Origin: Alkalicoccus urumqiensis
GTDB taxonomy: Bacteria > Bacillota > Bacilli > Bacillales > Salisediminibacteriaceae
DNA: 64,000 bases
Reading direction: 5' to 3'
Assembly: GCF_002993335.1 (NCBI RefSeq)
Contig: NZ_PVNS01000001.1
Span: 124,001 to 188,000 of the forward strand
The notes beneath the pieces are model-generated. The model ran no database searches. It was given only the letters and a program-made list of their open reading frames with translations, and was not told the DNA's origin. The position numbers and the translations under genes are program-made. Shown here one piece after another: positions 14,351-23,831 of this stretch. Every line of letters begins with the position of its first letter. Within the stretch, counting starts at the first letter, position 1.

Positions 14351-16582
14351 TTATTTACCCGTTCCGGGGCTTCCTAAATACAGTTCTGCCATCACCCAGT
14401 GGCGGTAGGCGGCGAGAAGCTCCCGGTCCTTCTCTGTAAAACGGCGCGGCTCGAAATCGAGCAGGCACAGCGTGCCGATCGCCTCGCCCGTATCGGTTTC
14501 AAGCGGCATGCCCGCATAGAAGCGGATGCCGAACTCCTTATGGACATCACTTTCCTTGTATATCTCATCTCCTGCAAGATCCTCGATGACGAGCGGCTGT
14601 TTCGCCAGCACCACCTGGTTGCAGATCGTATTTTCCCGGGGCACCTCACGGAAAACGCCCCATGATACCGGAAAGCCGCTTTTCGCTTTCAGCCACTGCG
14701 TTTCTTCAGTAATAAATGAAATGTAGCTGATCGGCGCCTGAAACGCGGCACGGACAGCTTCCGTTATCCGGTTGTAGCGCTCCTCAAAATCGGTATATAA
14801 AATATCAAACGAACGCAGAGCAGCAAGCCGGCGCTGCTCTTCTTCCTTCCCTTTCCGGGAGGTGAAAAGCTGTCCGTTCAGCCGGCTTTCCGCTTCTTTT
14901 AAATGAGCATGCACCTGGGCCACAGCTTTTTTCAACTGACGGATCGGCACAGGTCTGCTCAGGAAGTATCCCTGCAGTTCTTCACATTGAAGATCCAGAA
15001 GCGTCTGCATCTGATCCTCCGTTTCGACACCTTCGGCTGTCACAGATAAGTTCAGCCGCTTGGCGAGCTGCATGATAAAGGAGACGATTTCGTACTCCTT
15101 TTTATTCAGGTTCCGGTCGATTTTCCGGATAAACGACTGGTCGATTTTGATCCCATCGAGCGGGAATGCGGCCAGATAATTGAGGGAGGAATAGCTGACA
15201 CCGAAATCATCGATGACGACACGGAATCCTTCGTCCCGGAGGTATTCCACGAGCCTGCGCCCTTCCTCCGGATCTTCCATCAGCATCCCTTCGGTAATCT
15301 CCAGCTCGAACCGGGAAGTCGGAATCTTGCAGGAGCTGGCCGTATCGACAAACAGGCGCTTCAGAAGGTCTTTCCGGAACAGGTTGGCAGAAACATTTAC
15401 TGCAGTGACAGAATCCCCAAAAGCTTCCGGACGAAGCAGCTGGTCCTCGCACACCCGGGTGAAAACGAATTCGGTGACCTTCTCAATGAGCGACGAACGT
15501 TCTGCTATCGGAATGAACCGTCCCGGCGGAATCGTGCCGAGATGAGGCGAGTGCCACCGTGCAAGCACTTCGAGATTCACACGCTGGTTTTTCGTATCAA
15601 GTTTCGGCTGGTACGCGACCGACAGCTCTTCCTCCTGAAGCGCACGCATCAGCTCCAGCTCCAGCATCAGCTCTTCTTTCCGCTGGACGGTCTGGGCGTT
15701 TTCCTGATAAAGCCGCACGGTGTTTTTTCCGAACATTTTCGCTTCCGTCATTGCCTGTGACGCATTTGTCAGAAGCACATGGGCATTCTCCTGTCCGCCG
15801 CTGATGCCGATGCATGCAGACAGCGTAAACGTCATATCCCGCAGCGTGTAGCGGAAGCGGTTAATGCAGTCAAGCACGCGGTGGGCGGCCGTCTCCGCTG
15901 CTTCCGGCGTAAAACCGGGAAGCACTGCAGCAAACTCATCCGCATCGACACGGCCGAGCACGGTTCCTTCAGGGAGTACCTGTACAATTTCTGCTGCGAG
16001 CCGCTGCAGCAGCTGGTTTCCGCTCTCCCGTCCAAGCACTTCATTAATAATGTCAAACCGGTCCAGGTTGATGCAGAGAACCTGTACGGGCTTTTTTTCA
16101 CGGGAAATATAGGCGTTCATTTCCGAACGGAGGCGCATCACATTCGGAAGTTTCGTCAGATAGTCAAAATCCTCGATCGATGTGAATACTTCCGAGAGCG
16201 CCTGGTCGGATAAATCAGACGTGATTCCTATAATAAAGGCAGCTTTCCCCTCCACCGTATGCACCGGCATTAAAATGGAGGAGGCGTAAGCTGCCACGTT
16301 CGTTTCCTTGTTCATCTTGTCGGAAAAAAAGACCGGTTCCCCCGCCTCTTCTGCGCGCCGGTACTGTGCCGTAAGCGGCTCCGCCACCTCTTTTGTATAC
16401 ATTTCCCCGATCGTCCGTCCGGCGAAGTCTTCCGGAAGCGAAGCGAGCCGGCGCGCATCCTCACTGACACGCACGTACGTAAAATCGTCGTCTTCCACTC
16501 TCATCAGAAAGACCATTTTATACAGCTTTTGAAAGAATTCAAACAAGTAATCCGGATCTGCCCGCAGCAGGGACTCTTTCAT
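14351..16582 (-). CDS. PAS-GGDEF-EAL-GAF c-di-GMP phosphodiesterase
   Basis: Cytoplasmic signalling protein of about 743 residues, probably hydrolysing cyclic di-GMP. An N-terminal PAS-like region is followed by a GGDEF domain whose active motif is replaced by VDADEF, so cyclase activity is unlikely. The EAL domain keeps catalytic residues: LEVLARW (Glu of EAL), ELEITEG, IDDFGVSYSSLNYL, IKIDQSFI and TAEGVETEDQ. A C-terminal GAF domain (about the last 165 residues) ends with GTLCLLD. Start 16582 (ATG, AAAGGGG upstream) is preferred to the TTG at 16609. Two cyclases with intact GGDEF motifs occur elsewhere in the window. Confidence 0.88.
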   Translation of the reverse strand: MKESLLRADPDYLFEFFQKLYKMVFLMRVEDDDFTYVRVSEDARRLASLPEDFAGRTIGEMYTKEVAEPLTAQYRRAEEAGEPVFFSDKMNKETNVAAYASSILMPVHTVEGKAAFIIGITSDLSDQALSEVFTSIEDFDYLTKLPNVMRLRSEMNAYISREKKPVQVLCINLDRFDIINEVLGRESGNQLLQRLAAEIVQVLPEGTVLGRVDADEFAAVLPGFTPEAAETAAHRVLDCINRFRYTLRDMTFTLSACIGISGGQENAHVLLTNASQAMTEAKMFGKNTVRLYQENAQTVQRKEELMLELELMRALQEEELSVAYQPKLDTKNQRVNLEVLARWHSPHLGTIPPGRFIPIAERSSLIEKVTEFVFTRVCEDQLLRPEAFGDSVTAVNVSANLFRKDLLKRLFVDTASSCKIPTSRFELEITEGMLMEDPEEGRRLVEYLRDEGFRVVIDDFGVSYSSLNYLAAFPLDGIKIDQSFIRKIDRNLNKKEYEIVSFIMQLAKRLNLSVTAEGVETEDQMQTLLDLQCEELQGYFLSRPVPIRQLKKAVAQVHAHLKEAESRLNGQLFTSRKGKEEEQRRLAALRSFDILYTDFEERYNRITEAVRAAFQAPISYISFITEETQWLKAKSGFPVSWGVFREVPRENTICNQVVLAKQPLVIEDLAGDEIYKESDVHKEFGIRFYAGMPLETDTGEAIGTLCLLDFEPRRFTEKDRELLAAYRHWVMAELYLGSPGTGK

Positions 16583-16668
16583 GGCTGCACCCCTTTTCCT
16601 ATCGACCAATTTCCCTCATTGTACCAATAGTCTGTCACTTTCTCCATAGTCATTTTGGGTGCATGTTC

Positions 16669-17118
16669 TTACCTGCCTGCAGAGATCCGCTTCGAAAAGC
16701 AGACGACCCGTGCCGCTTCAGAGAACCCCGACGCACGGTGGAACTGCTGTCCCGCAGCATTATCCAGCTCACTGTCCGAAGCCACCCACCGGCAGCCGCG
16801 CTCCCGGGCCCACCGCTCCGCTTCCTGAATCAGCGTCCCGGCAATTCCCTTTCTGCGCGCTTCCTGACGCGTATACACGCCTTCGATATATCCCGTCGGC
16901 GGCTCTGCACCCTCGACATACTCGCGCCGGATCGTTGCATGCAGAAACGACACGGCTCTTCCGTCCATCCGGGCAAGCCAGACCGAGGCCGACCGGCTTA
17001 CCGCCGAGTCCTGCATCTCCCGTTCCAGCTTTTCCCGGACAGACTCCGGCCATAACTCCGATGCCAGCGTCACTGCTTCCTGCACGTCTCTTTCCGTCTG
17101 TACACGCTCGATCTCCAT
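16669..17118 (-). CDS. GNAT acetyltransferase, aminoglycoside AAC(6')-like
   Basis: Acetyl-CoA-dependent N-acetyltransferase of 149 residues. GYIEGVYTRQEARRKGIAG is the CoA-binding motif A. The following ERGCRWVASDSELDN and RVVCFSKR blocks closely follow aminoglycoside 6'-N-acetyltransferases. It lies 16 bp after a gene whose product contains an AAC(3)-type domain. This may be an intrinsic, not acquired, gene: there is no integron, IS or plasmid sign nearby. Aminoglycoside modification is inferred by family, not shown. Confidence 0.83.
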   Translation of the reverse strand: MEIERVQTERDVQEAVTLASELWPESVREKLEREMQDSAVSRSASVWLARMDGRAVSFLHATIRREYVEGAEPPTGYIEGVYTRQEARRKGIAGTLIQEAERWARERGCRWVASDSELDNAAGQQFHRASGFSEAARVVCFSKRISAGR

Positions 17119-17134
17119 GATTTTACCTCCTGAT

Positions 17135-18442
17135 TCATTCCAGATGCTTTCTCAGCCACTCCCCGGCGAAAACGACGCTCGATTTCAGCGGAAACCGGCG
17201 GCACGCTGCATCGCCGATCGTCACTTTCCTGACCTGGTGGGCTTCTTCATATGCCTGTCCGCAGGCTGCGAATGGACTGCTGTCGTACGCTTTGTCTTCA
17301 TATTCCACCCACGTGCGGACACCGTCTTTCATCATCGGCGCCCCGCGTGTTTCTGTTTCAACTTCAGAGAGCCTCGCTTCTGCCAGGTGGAATCCGGTCG
17401 CTGTATCGTAGCCGGTTCCAAGGAAAAGGATGTCCGCATCGAGCTGCTCCAGCCGGCCGAGGGGGGACGTTTCCCCGAAACTGTCTCCAGGCTGGTGCGT
17501 TTCCAGCACCCAGGATGCTTCTTTCCCCCAGGCTGCAAACGAATCGGCCGGATGCAGACTCCGGTGGACACCCGGATACGTGCGGAACAGCTCTGCAATC
17601 GTCCCCATACCGCGCGTCGGTGTTTTTTCCGGATCATACAGCGGCATCGTCCGGCGGATTTCCTCCCACCAGGCAGACGGAACGGCCGGAGCACCCCAGT
17701 TTTTCGGGTCGCTCCAGTCACCGCTCTGCGCAGGCATGACAATGGTTCCCGAGGGACCGACCGCTTCCTGAAGCGCATCGATCACGGCCGCCGCTCCGCC
17801 GTTCACCCAGCCGAACGCAGACAGCGAGCTGTGTACAAGAAGCGCATCCCCTTGCCGGACACCAAGCTCTTCCAGACCGCGGACGATGGAGTCCACCGTA
17901 TTCAGTGCTGTGTTCTCTGAAACTGCCTGCTGCTTCATCACTGCTTCCGCTCCTGTTTCCTCGAGCTTTCTCGACATCATGTACTCATCCACCGGCGAGC
18001 CGTCGATCAGAAGGCTCGCGGCTTTCGTTCCTTCTATTCTGTAGCCTGCCTGCTCGTACAGTGCATATGCGCCTTTATTCGGCACCGCCACCGTCAGTTC
18101 CAGCTTGCCGAGTCCCATGGTTCGGGCCGCACACTCCACTTCCCGTAAAAGTGCACGTCCCCAGCCTCTCCGCTGGTAGGCAGGCGCTACGCCCATTACA
18201 ATTGATGCTACATGCTTTTTCCGTTTCATTCCGTTTGTAAACATCACCGCGTACCCGGCAGCCGTCCCCATTTCTTCGGCTAAAAACCAGTTTGTATGCG
18301 GTCCTCCAAGCATGTGCCGGACGTCTTCCTCCGTATGGTCGCGCTCCCCCGGTCCGGCAAGCATGTAGGCTGCATGTGTCTCCACGTGGTCGACCAGTTC
18401 TTTGACCGTCTTCGCATCTTCCGGTCCTGCACGTCGGATCAT
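17135..18442 (-). CDS. Fused GNAT acetyltransferase and aminoglycoside AAC(3)-family protein
   Basis: A 435-residue two-domain protein. Residues 1 to about 160 are a GNAT domain with the CoA motif APAYQRRGWGRALL and an ALYEQAGYR end. Residues of about 170-435 match the unrelated Antibiotic_NAT fold: LLVHSSLSAFGWVNGG, GTIVMPAQSGDWSDP, PTRGMGTIAELFRTYPGV and HPADSFAAWG. AAC(3) enzymes are normally about 265-280 residues alone, and B. subtilis YokD is a member. The join is in frame without any stop or frameshift trace. The start overlaps the DUF2164 stop by 4 bp. The substrate of either domain is not known from sequence. Confidence 0.87.
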   Translation of the reverse strand: MIRRAGPEDAKTVKELVDHVETHAAYMLAGPGERDHTEEDVRHMLGGPHTNWFLAEEMGTAAGYAVMFTNGMKRKKHVASIVMGVAPAYQRRGWGRALLREVECAARTMGLGKLELTVAVPNKGAYALYEQAGYRIEGTKAASLLIDGSPVDEYMMSRKLEETGAEAVMKQQAVSENTALNTVDSIVRGLEELGVRQGDALLVHSSLSAFGWVNGGAAAVIDALQEAVGPSGTIVMPAQSGDWSDPKNWGAPAVPSAWWEEIRRTMPLYDPEKTPTRGMGTIAELFRTYPGVHRSLHPADSFAAWGKEASWVLETHQPGDSFGETSPLGRLEQLDADILFLGTGYDTATGFHLAEARLSEVETETRGAPMMKDGVRTWVEYEDKAYDSSPFAACGQAYEEAHQVRKVTIGDAACRRFPLKSSVVFAGEWLRKHLE

Positions 18443-18696
18443 CGGCGTCCCCTCCCGCTCTGCTTCAATGAAGCGATATCTTCATCCAGTCCTTCCATGC
18501 GCTCCAGCACCATCCGTCCGGCATCCTCCACCCCACGGTTGTAATAGAGCGGTGCCGCCGCTTCTTCAAAACACTGGAGCAGCTGTTCCGCCTGCAGCAG
18601 ACCGATGTCCTCGCCGCGCACGTCGAAAATGGTCTGCTGGAGTGCTTCCAGTACACGCTGCCTCTGCTCATTTGATAACTTCTTCACGTTTCTCAT
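18439..18696 (-). CDS. DUF2164 family protein
   Basis: An 85-residue soluble protein of unknown function. IGLLQAEQLLQCFEEAAAP followed by LYYNRGVEDA matches the core of DUF2164, where the family reads PxYYNxAVxDA. Its end overlaps the start of the GNAT-AAC(3) gene (ATGA), and the phospholipase D gene ends 9 bp upstream, so all are one operon. Confidence 0.82.
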   Translation of the reverse strand: MRNVKKLSNEQRQRVLEALQQTIFDVRGEDIGLLQAEQLLQCFEEAAAPLYYNRGVEDAGRMVLERMEGLDEDIASLKQSGRGRR

Positions 18697-18705
18697 CCTT
18701 CCTTG

Positions 18706-20139
18706 TTAGAACGTCGACAAGCCGGAAGCCTCCTGAAAGCGGTACAGCCAGTATTTCCACAGGCTGTCGTCTTCGTAGACGCTGCTGTCTACTGTATAGA
18801 GACCGCCTTCATTTTCCCACAACCGAGTAAAGTACGATTCCATTTCTTCGGAAAAGCCGGCACCTTCCTCCGTTTTCACGTGAAGGTTCGTCTCCAGATT
18901 ATAGTCCTGCAGGTTCCGCCGCGTTAAATTGGAAGAGCCGGTAATCGTCGAGGACGTCTCTCCCCGCTGAATGAACGTCGTTTTCGTATGATACTGCTCG
19001 CCCTGTGTGTTGTACCAGCGCACCTCGACGCCGGCCTCCATCAGCTCGGCGGCTGTCTGACGGTTCGGAATGCCTGCTTTCTCTCTGCCGAAGGCGTCTT
19101 TGTTCGGATCCAGAATGAGCCGGACGTCCGCCCCGCCCGCTTCGGCCTCTTTTAAGGCGCCGATAACACCGCGGTCAGATAAATAAAACATGCCCATCCA
19201 GACGACGTCGCCGTTTTCCGCTTCATTGATCTCCTCCAGAAGCGCCTCCCGGATGCCGCCTTCGGTGATAAGACGCACCTCCGGCCCGGACGTCCGGGAT
19301 TCCGCCGGTTCTGCCTCTGCTTCAATCGCCTCTCCGGAAAACGACGCAGCCGCTTTCTCGGAAGCGAGCAGATCATCGACGACGGGTCCCTCGATATGGA
19401 TCGCGGTATTGGAATGCCATGCGCTTGCATCATGCGGATTACCGGTGGAGACGACCGCTTCCTTTTCTGAGAGCACCACTTTCCGGTGGTTCGCCTTGAA
19501 ATTCAAGAGCGATGCGTAGGAAGGGACGGTAAAATCCGGAGCTTCCGGTGAAAATGGGTTGGGAAGGATGCCGTTTTCTCCCGGCTCCCACCACTGCAGG
19601 TAGGAGCGCCACCAGCCGGAATACAGCGGATTGGAGTCGCGCAGCTCCGAAAGATCGGTGTAAATAACGTCCACCCCCGCTTCGTCCATCGAAGCGAGTG
19701 CCTCTGCTTCATATGTATCATAGCCGGTGTTGATCGGGTCGGTCAGAACGACGATCTCCATCTCCGGATTTTCCCGCTTTTTCGCGGCAAGCGCGCCGGC
19801 AAGTTCGCCGCTGAGGTCCGGGAAGTCGTAGGCAGGATTATACTCGCCGTTAAACAAAAACATATCTGCCACGATGTGATCCTCCGCTTTCTCGATCACC
19901 TTCAGGACCGAATCCATAATTTCCTGCTCGTGTACTGTCTCCCCGTCTTTTTCGTATGTAATATCTTGAAGCAGTTCCACATCCGATACATGAAAGTCAC
20001 CGGTTACTGACAACCCTGCCGGTACACTTTTCTGCGTATGCACAAGCGCCATGACTGCAGGCGGCACTGCCAGAAGAACCGCTGCTGCCCCGGCGGCATA
20101 CATTATTTTTTTCCGCATGTTCACAGGCTCCGCCTCCAT
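18706..20139 (-). CDS. Phospholipase D family protein, exported
   Basis: A 477-residue member of the PLD superfamily. A hydrophobic N-terminal segment (about residues 10-32) makes it membrane-anchored or secreted. Two HKD-type half sites are present: NHRKVVLSEKEAVVSTGNPHD-like sequence near the middle and YHTKTTFIQ followed by TGSSNLTRRN near the end. The two His serve as nucleophile and general acid on phosphodiesters. The protein is strongly acidic. ATG 20139 has GGGAG 7 bp upstream; an inner ATG at 20118 is possible. It heads the operon with DUF2164 and two acetyltransferase genes. Lipid or other phosphodiester substrate unknown. Confidence 0.87.
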   Translation of the reverse strand: MEAEPVNMRKKIMYAAGAAAVLLAVPPAVMALVHTQKSVPAGLSVTGDFHVSDVELLQDITYEKDGETVHEQEIMDSVLKVIEKAEDHIVADMFLFNGEYNPAYDFPDLSGELAGALAAKKRENPEMEIVVLTDPINTGYDTYEAEALASMDEAGVDVIYTDLSELRDSNPLYSGWWRSYLQWWEPGENGILPNPFSPEAPDFTVPSYASLLNFKANHRKVVLSEKEAVVSTGNPHDASAWHSNTAIHIEGPVVDDLLASEKAAASFSGEAIEAEAEPAESRTSGPEVRLITEGGIREALLEEINEAENGDVVWMGMFYLSDRGVIGALKEAEAGGADVRLILDPNKDAFGREKAGIPNRQTAAELMEAGVEVRWYNTQGEQYHTKTTFIQRGETSSTITGSSNLTRRNLQDYNLETNLHVKTEEGAGFSEEMESYFTRLWENEGGLYTVDSSVYEDDSLWKYWLYRFQEASGLSTF

Positions 20140-20392
20140 CCATTTTCTCCCTATTTTACGCTTCTGTAAGCGCTTCGGCTATCCCCCCTCCGGAAGAAGT
20201 GACGATAGACCCGTAAATCATAACGAAAGCGTCACGCTTTATCTCACATCAAAGCAGAAAAGCTCCATCTACAGAACAACGGGCTGAACTGCCTTAACAC
20301 CTGGCTTATCAGCGGGAAAAGCCTTCGAATTATATACATTCTTAAACTGTAAAAAAAAACAGGCAGAACTCACTTGGTCTTAAAAGAAAGAA

Positions 20393-20598
20393 AAAGATAT
20401 TAAATGGGTTCCCGCTTCCTACCTGTACCTCTGGCCGTACGCGTTCCGGAGGGAACGGCCTCCGATTCCGGCAGGTAGAAAGTAACGCTTGGTAGAAGCG
20501 GCCCCTTCTGCACGGAACATGCTGCAATCCAATCAAGTTTTTAGAGATCATCATTGTCTCATAGACATCGATCCTGCTACAGATTCTCTGTTTTCCAT
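20393..20598. repeat. Intergenic repeat family A, copy 1
   Basis: A stretch of about 205 bp nearly identical to 26212-26494, which has a 75-bp extra block. It starts AAAGATATTAAATGGGTT and ends GATTCTCTGTTTTCCAT. Internal hairpins include CGTTCC-GGAG-GGAACG. The 544-bp gap 20140-20683 holds only this repeat and the terminator; no gene seen. Confidence 0.8.
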
Positions 20599-20620
20599 TT
20601 AATTATATTCTTGTCCTGCA

Positions 20621-20670
20621 AGAAAAACAGCCTGACCGGAATGCCGAAACGGCAGCGGACAGGCTGTTTG
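20621..20670 (-). terminator. Terminator of the YeeE/YedE gene
   Basis: Minus-strand AAACAGCCTG (20660-20669) pairs with CAGGCTGTTT (20625-20634), followed by TTCTTG. Confidence 0.78.
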
Positions 20671-20683
20671 TTCTCCTTTAATG

Positions 20684-21877
20684 TTATTGGCGGAGGTATG
20701 GAAGTTTGTTTCCGGCATAATAGGCGGTGTAGACGCCAAGCACAGCGAAAAGGGTCCATACCCAGGCATGGAGACTCATCGAGGCGAGGCCACTGAAGTA
20801 GGCACCGACGTTCGCGCCGAAGGAAATGGCTGCACCGTACCCCATCAGCAGTCCGCCGGCGAGCGTCATCACTGCATTCAAAAGCGTGATGCCGGAAAAA
20901 CGCATCAGTCCGGCGAGTGCCATCGTGACAAGCGTGCCGGCAACGACGCCGAAGTTTAAGACGCTGAGACTGCTCGTGAAAATCGAGTTCGTGAGATCGG
21001 TTACGGCAGCCTGATCCCCCCAGTACCGCCACGACGCCGGATCAAACCCTACCGCATCGGATATCTTTGAGCCCCACAATGTAAAAGCAGCCGTCAGTTT
21101 CCAGGGAGAGCCCTGGACGAGCAGAACCGCCGCGTTCAGAACCGCAAAGACGGTCGCCCCGACCCAGATCGGCCACCAGTGGAACAGAACTTCCCGGAAC
21201 CCGGTCCCACGCGGCATCGGAGGCAGTGCCGGCGGACGCCGTTTCTTTTTATACAAGTAGCTCCCAAGAATAACCGCTGCAAAAATGCCTGTCTGAAGCA
21301 GCCAGGCCCCTATGTAGCCGAGAGGCGTATCCTCTGCCAGAGAAATTGGACTCATGTGGGGCAGCGAGACGTTCCAGAGTGCATAGTGGGCACCGCCGAT
21401 CGTCGCCCCGGTCAAAAATCCTGTTACCGTAAACAACAGCGCCGTTCTGCCGCCTTCTTTCGTTTTCATCGCTGCCGGCCCCATGTTGCTGCCGATATTC
21501 ATACCGAAACCGAATAGAAAAGCTCCGATGACGACACCGAACGAAACCGGAGAGACGGCTCCTTCCGGCCGGACGCCGAACAGTCCGGTCTGGGTGGATA
21601 AAATGAGCGCAAACAGCGTGACCGCGATGATCAGCTTCTGCATATGCCCCCGGAGCATCTGTGTATTTCCATCTTCTAAAATCTGTGTATAGACGGACGA
21701 GAAGCCGTATCTCGTATGAAACAGCGTAAAGCCGATAAGAAAGCCCAGCACAAACAGGACAACGAACTGCCAGCCGGAAGTCGTATAGCTCATCCAGAGA
21801 ACAAAGACAGACGCAGCTGCAAATGCCAAAAGCCATCCGTACTGCGGATCTTCGTATTTTGTCTGGTCTTCTGTCAT
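20684..21877 (-). CDS. YeeE/YedE family sulfur-compound transporter homolog, cysteine-less
   Basis: Polytopic membrane protein of 397 residues, two pseudo-repeats and about nine or ten helices. The family includes the thiosulfate importer TsuA. Recognisable blocks are GFTLFHTRYGFSSVY, LFGFGMNIGSN and GYGAAISFGANVGAYFSG. In family members that I recall, the second and third blocks hold a conserved Cys (GGCASG and FGCNIGAYFSG) used in thiosulfate relay; here these positions are not Cys, and the whole protein has none. It may therefore carry another ligand or be a divergent subfamily. It stands alone, divergent from the lytS gene, with a terminator behind it. Confidence 0.85.
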   Translation of the reverse strand: MTEDQTKYEDPQYGWLLAFAAASVFVLWMSYTTSGWQFVVLFVLGFLIGFTLFHTRYGFSSVYTQILEDGNTQMLRGHMQKLIIAVTLFALILSTQTGLFGVRPEGAVSPVSFGVVIGAFLFGFGMNIGSNMGPAAMKTKEGGRTALLFTVTGFLTGATIGGAHYALWNVSLPHMSPISLAEDTPLGYIGAWLLQTGIFAAVILGSYLYKKKRRPPALPPMPRGTGFREVLFHWWPIWVGATVFAVLNAAVLLVQGSPWKLTAAFTLWGSKISDAVGFDPASWRYWGDQAAVTDLTNSIFTSSLSVLNFGVVAGTLVTMALAGLMRFSGITLLNAVMTLAGGLLMGYGAAISFGANVGAYFSGLASMSLHAWVWTLFAVLGVYTAYYAGNKLPYLRQ

Positions 21878-22052
21878 GTTATCCCTCCTTCACCTTCTTT
21901 TCCCTTTCCCTCCTGCGCCGGTTTTATGCACCTTTCCTTTTCTCCCTTCATTTTTACATACTTCGTTATTTTATGTGGATATAATTCCCAGTAGACATTC
22001 CGCCTCTTTCCTATTACGTTAGAGGAAACGGTTACAGAAAGGGAGAGCGTGT

Positions 22053-23831
22053 ATGAGTACGGAACTGCTCATCGTCATGTTTGAGCGCCTTGGAATTATT
22101 GTCATGGTGGCCTTTGTCATGACGCGAATTCCGTTTATACGTAAAATGATCGACCAGCATGCCGTCACCCGGAAGCAGCAGATCGGCGCCATGCTTCTGT
22201 TCGGTTTTTTCGGCATTATCGGCACGTACACCGGTGTCGTGATCACGACCGGCGAAGCCGGCTATACGATGTGGTTTTCGCCGCTCGCAGAAGATGAGGC
22301 GATCGTCAACGCCCGGGTCATCGGTATTGTCGCTGCCGGGCTTCTCGGAGGCTGGAAAATCGGTCTCGGCGCCGGCATCATCGCAGGCGGCCACCGCGCG
22401 CTTCTCGGCGGATTCACCGGTATTGCCTGCGGCCTGTCTGCGGTCCTTTCCGGTGTCCTCGCCGGACTTGCCAGCCGCTACATGAAACGCGGCTCCAATT
22501 TATCTCTCCCGGTCACGCTTGCGGTCGGCATGACCGCAGAAGCCATGCAGATGGCGCTCATCCTCGGCATTTCCCGTCCATTTGAGCAGGCCCAGGCACT
22601 CGTCGGCATGATCGGCATGCCGATGATTCTTGCCAACGGTGTCGGCGCCATGGTGTTTGTCCTCATTATCCGGAACGTTATCAAAGAAGAAGAGAAGCAG
22701 TCTGCGATGCAGTCCGGCCGCGCCCTCCGCATTGCCGAGGAAACGACACGCTACATGCGGCACGGCCTCACGCCGGAAAGTGCGGCGGACACGTGCCGGA
22801 TTCTTCTGCGGGAAGCAGGCGCTTCCGCCGTGTCCATGACGAACGGCACCCACGTGCTCAGCTACCGGGGAGACGGCGAGGACCGGTGCCGTCCGGGTCT
22901 TCCGATTCAGACAGAAGCAACAAAACAGGTCATTCAGAACGGAAATCTTTATACCGGTGTGCTGGAAGAGGACGACGCCGGCTTCACCGACCACCCGCGC
23001 ATGGCGGTCATCGCCCCGTTAAAACAGCGCGATCGTGTCGTAGGAACGCTGAAGTTCTACTACCGGAACCCCCGGGATGCTTCTCCGGTGGAGCTGGAGC
23101 TGATCCGCGGTCTTGCAAAACTCTTAAGCGGCCAGCTCGAAGCTGCGCGCGCAGAAGCACTCGAAAAACTGGCACACGAAACCGAAGTGAAAGCACTGCA
23201 GGCGCAGGTCAGTCCACACTTTCTGTTTAACGCTCTCAACATTATCGTGTCGATGATCCGCACAAATCCGGAACGCGCACGAAAACTGCTTCTGTCGCTG
23301 TCTGCGTTTTTCCGCCAGAATCTCGCCGGCGTGCATCGTGAGCAGATTACGCTCGAAGAGGAGCTCCGCCACGTGCGCTCCTATCTGGATATTCAATCGG
23401 CACGGTTTGATGAAGCACTTGAAATTGATCTGGCCGTTGATCCGGCACTGCTCGGCCAGCGCGTGCCGATTTTCTCGCTGCAGCCGCTTGTGGAGAATGC
23501 CTTTCACCACGGCCGTACCGCCGGTGAAACACCGTTCTATATCCATATTGGAGCTGCCTTAGAGAATGGCCTCGTCCAGCTTACCGTCCGGGATAACGGG
23601 CGGGGCATCACCGAGGAGCGGCAGGCGGAGCTTCTGCAGAAGCCGGTCCACTCTGAAAACGGCACCGGCATCGGCCTGTACAACCTTCAGCAGCGGGTGC
23701 AGGATTTATTTCCGAAGACAGGCGCGCTTGCGATCACCAGCGGTCCGGACATGGGAACCGAAGTCCGGATAACACTTTCAGAATGGGAAGGAGAGTCAGA
23801 TCATGAAACCGATACGCGCTCTATTGGTTGA
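22053..23831 (+). CDS. LytS/BtsS-family membrane sensor histidine kinase
   Basis: Sensor kinase of 592 residues. Residues 1 to about 200 are the 5TMR-LYT membrane sensor (GLLGGWKIGLGAGIIAGGHR is its core), then a GAF-like region (about 230-365), then the His_kinase/HATPase part. QVSPHFLFNALN gives phospho-acceptor His389. VENAFHHG, DNGRGI and GTGIGLYNL are the N and G boxes. It overlaps the response-regulator gene by 29 bp. In E. coli the related BtsS senses pyruvate and drives the CstA-type carrier BtsT; a cstA gene follows here, which makes pyruvate the best guess for the ligand. Confidence 0.92.
   Translation: MSTELLIVMFERLGIIVMVAFVMTRIPFIRKMIDQHAVTRKQQIGAMLLFGFFGIIGTYTGVVITTGEAGYTMWFSPLAEDEAIVNARVIGIVAAGLLGGWKIGLGAGIIAGGHRALLGGFTGIACGLSAVLSGVLAGLASRYMKRGSNLSLPVTLAVGMTAEAMQMALILGISRPFEQAQALVGMIGMPMILANGVGAMVFVLIIRNVIKEEEKQSAMQSGRALRIAEETTRYMRHGLTPESAADTCRILLREAGASAVSMTNGTHVLSYRGDGEDRCRPGLPIQTEATKQVIQNGNLYTGVLEEDDAGFTDHPRMAVIAPLKQRDRVVGTLKFYYRNPRDASPVELELIRGLAKLLSGQLEAARAEALEKLAHETEVKALQAQVSPHFLFNALNIIVSMIRTNPERARKLLLSLSAFFRQNLAGVHREQITLEEELRHVRSYLDIQSARFDEALEIDLAVDPALLGQRVPIFSLQPLVENAFHHGRTAGETPFYIHIGAALENGLVQLTVRDNGRGITEERQAELLQKPVHSENGTGIGLYNLQQRVQDLFPKTGALAITSGPDMGTEVRITLSEWEGESDHETDTRSIG

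Noticed and set aside
20577-21032. 151-residue minus-strand frame near the YeeE/YedE gene end
   Set aside because: Out-of-frame shadow that runs into the terminator and repeat A.
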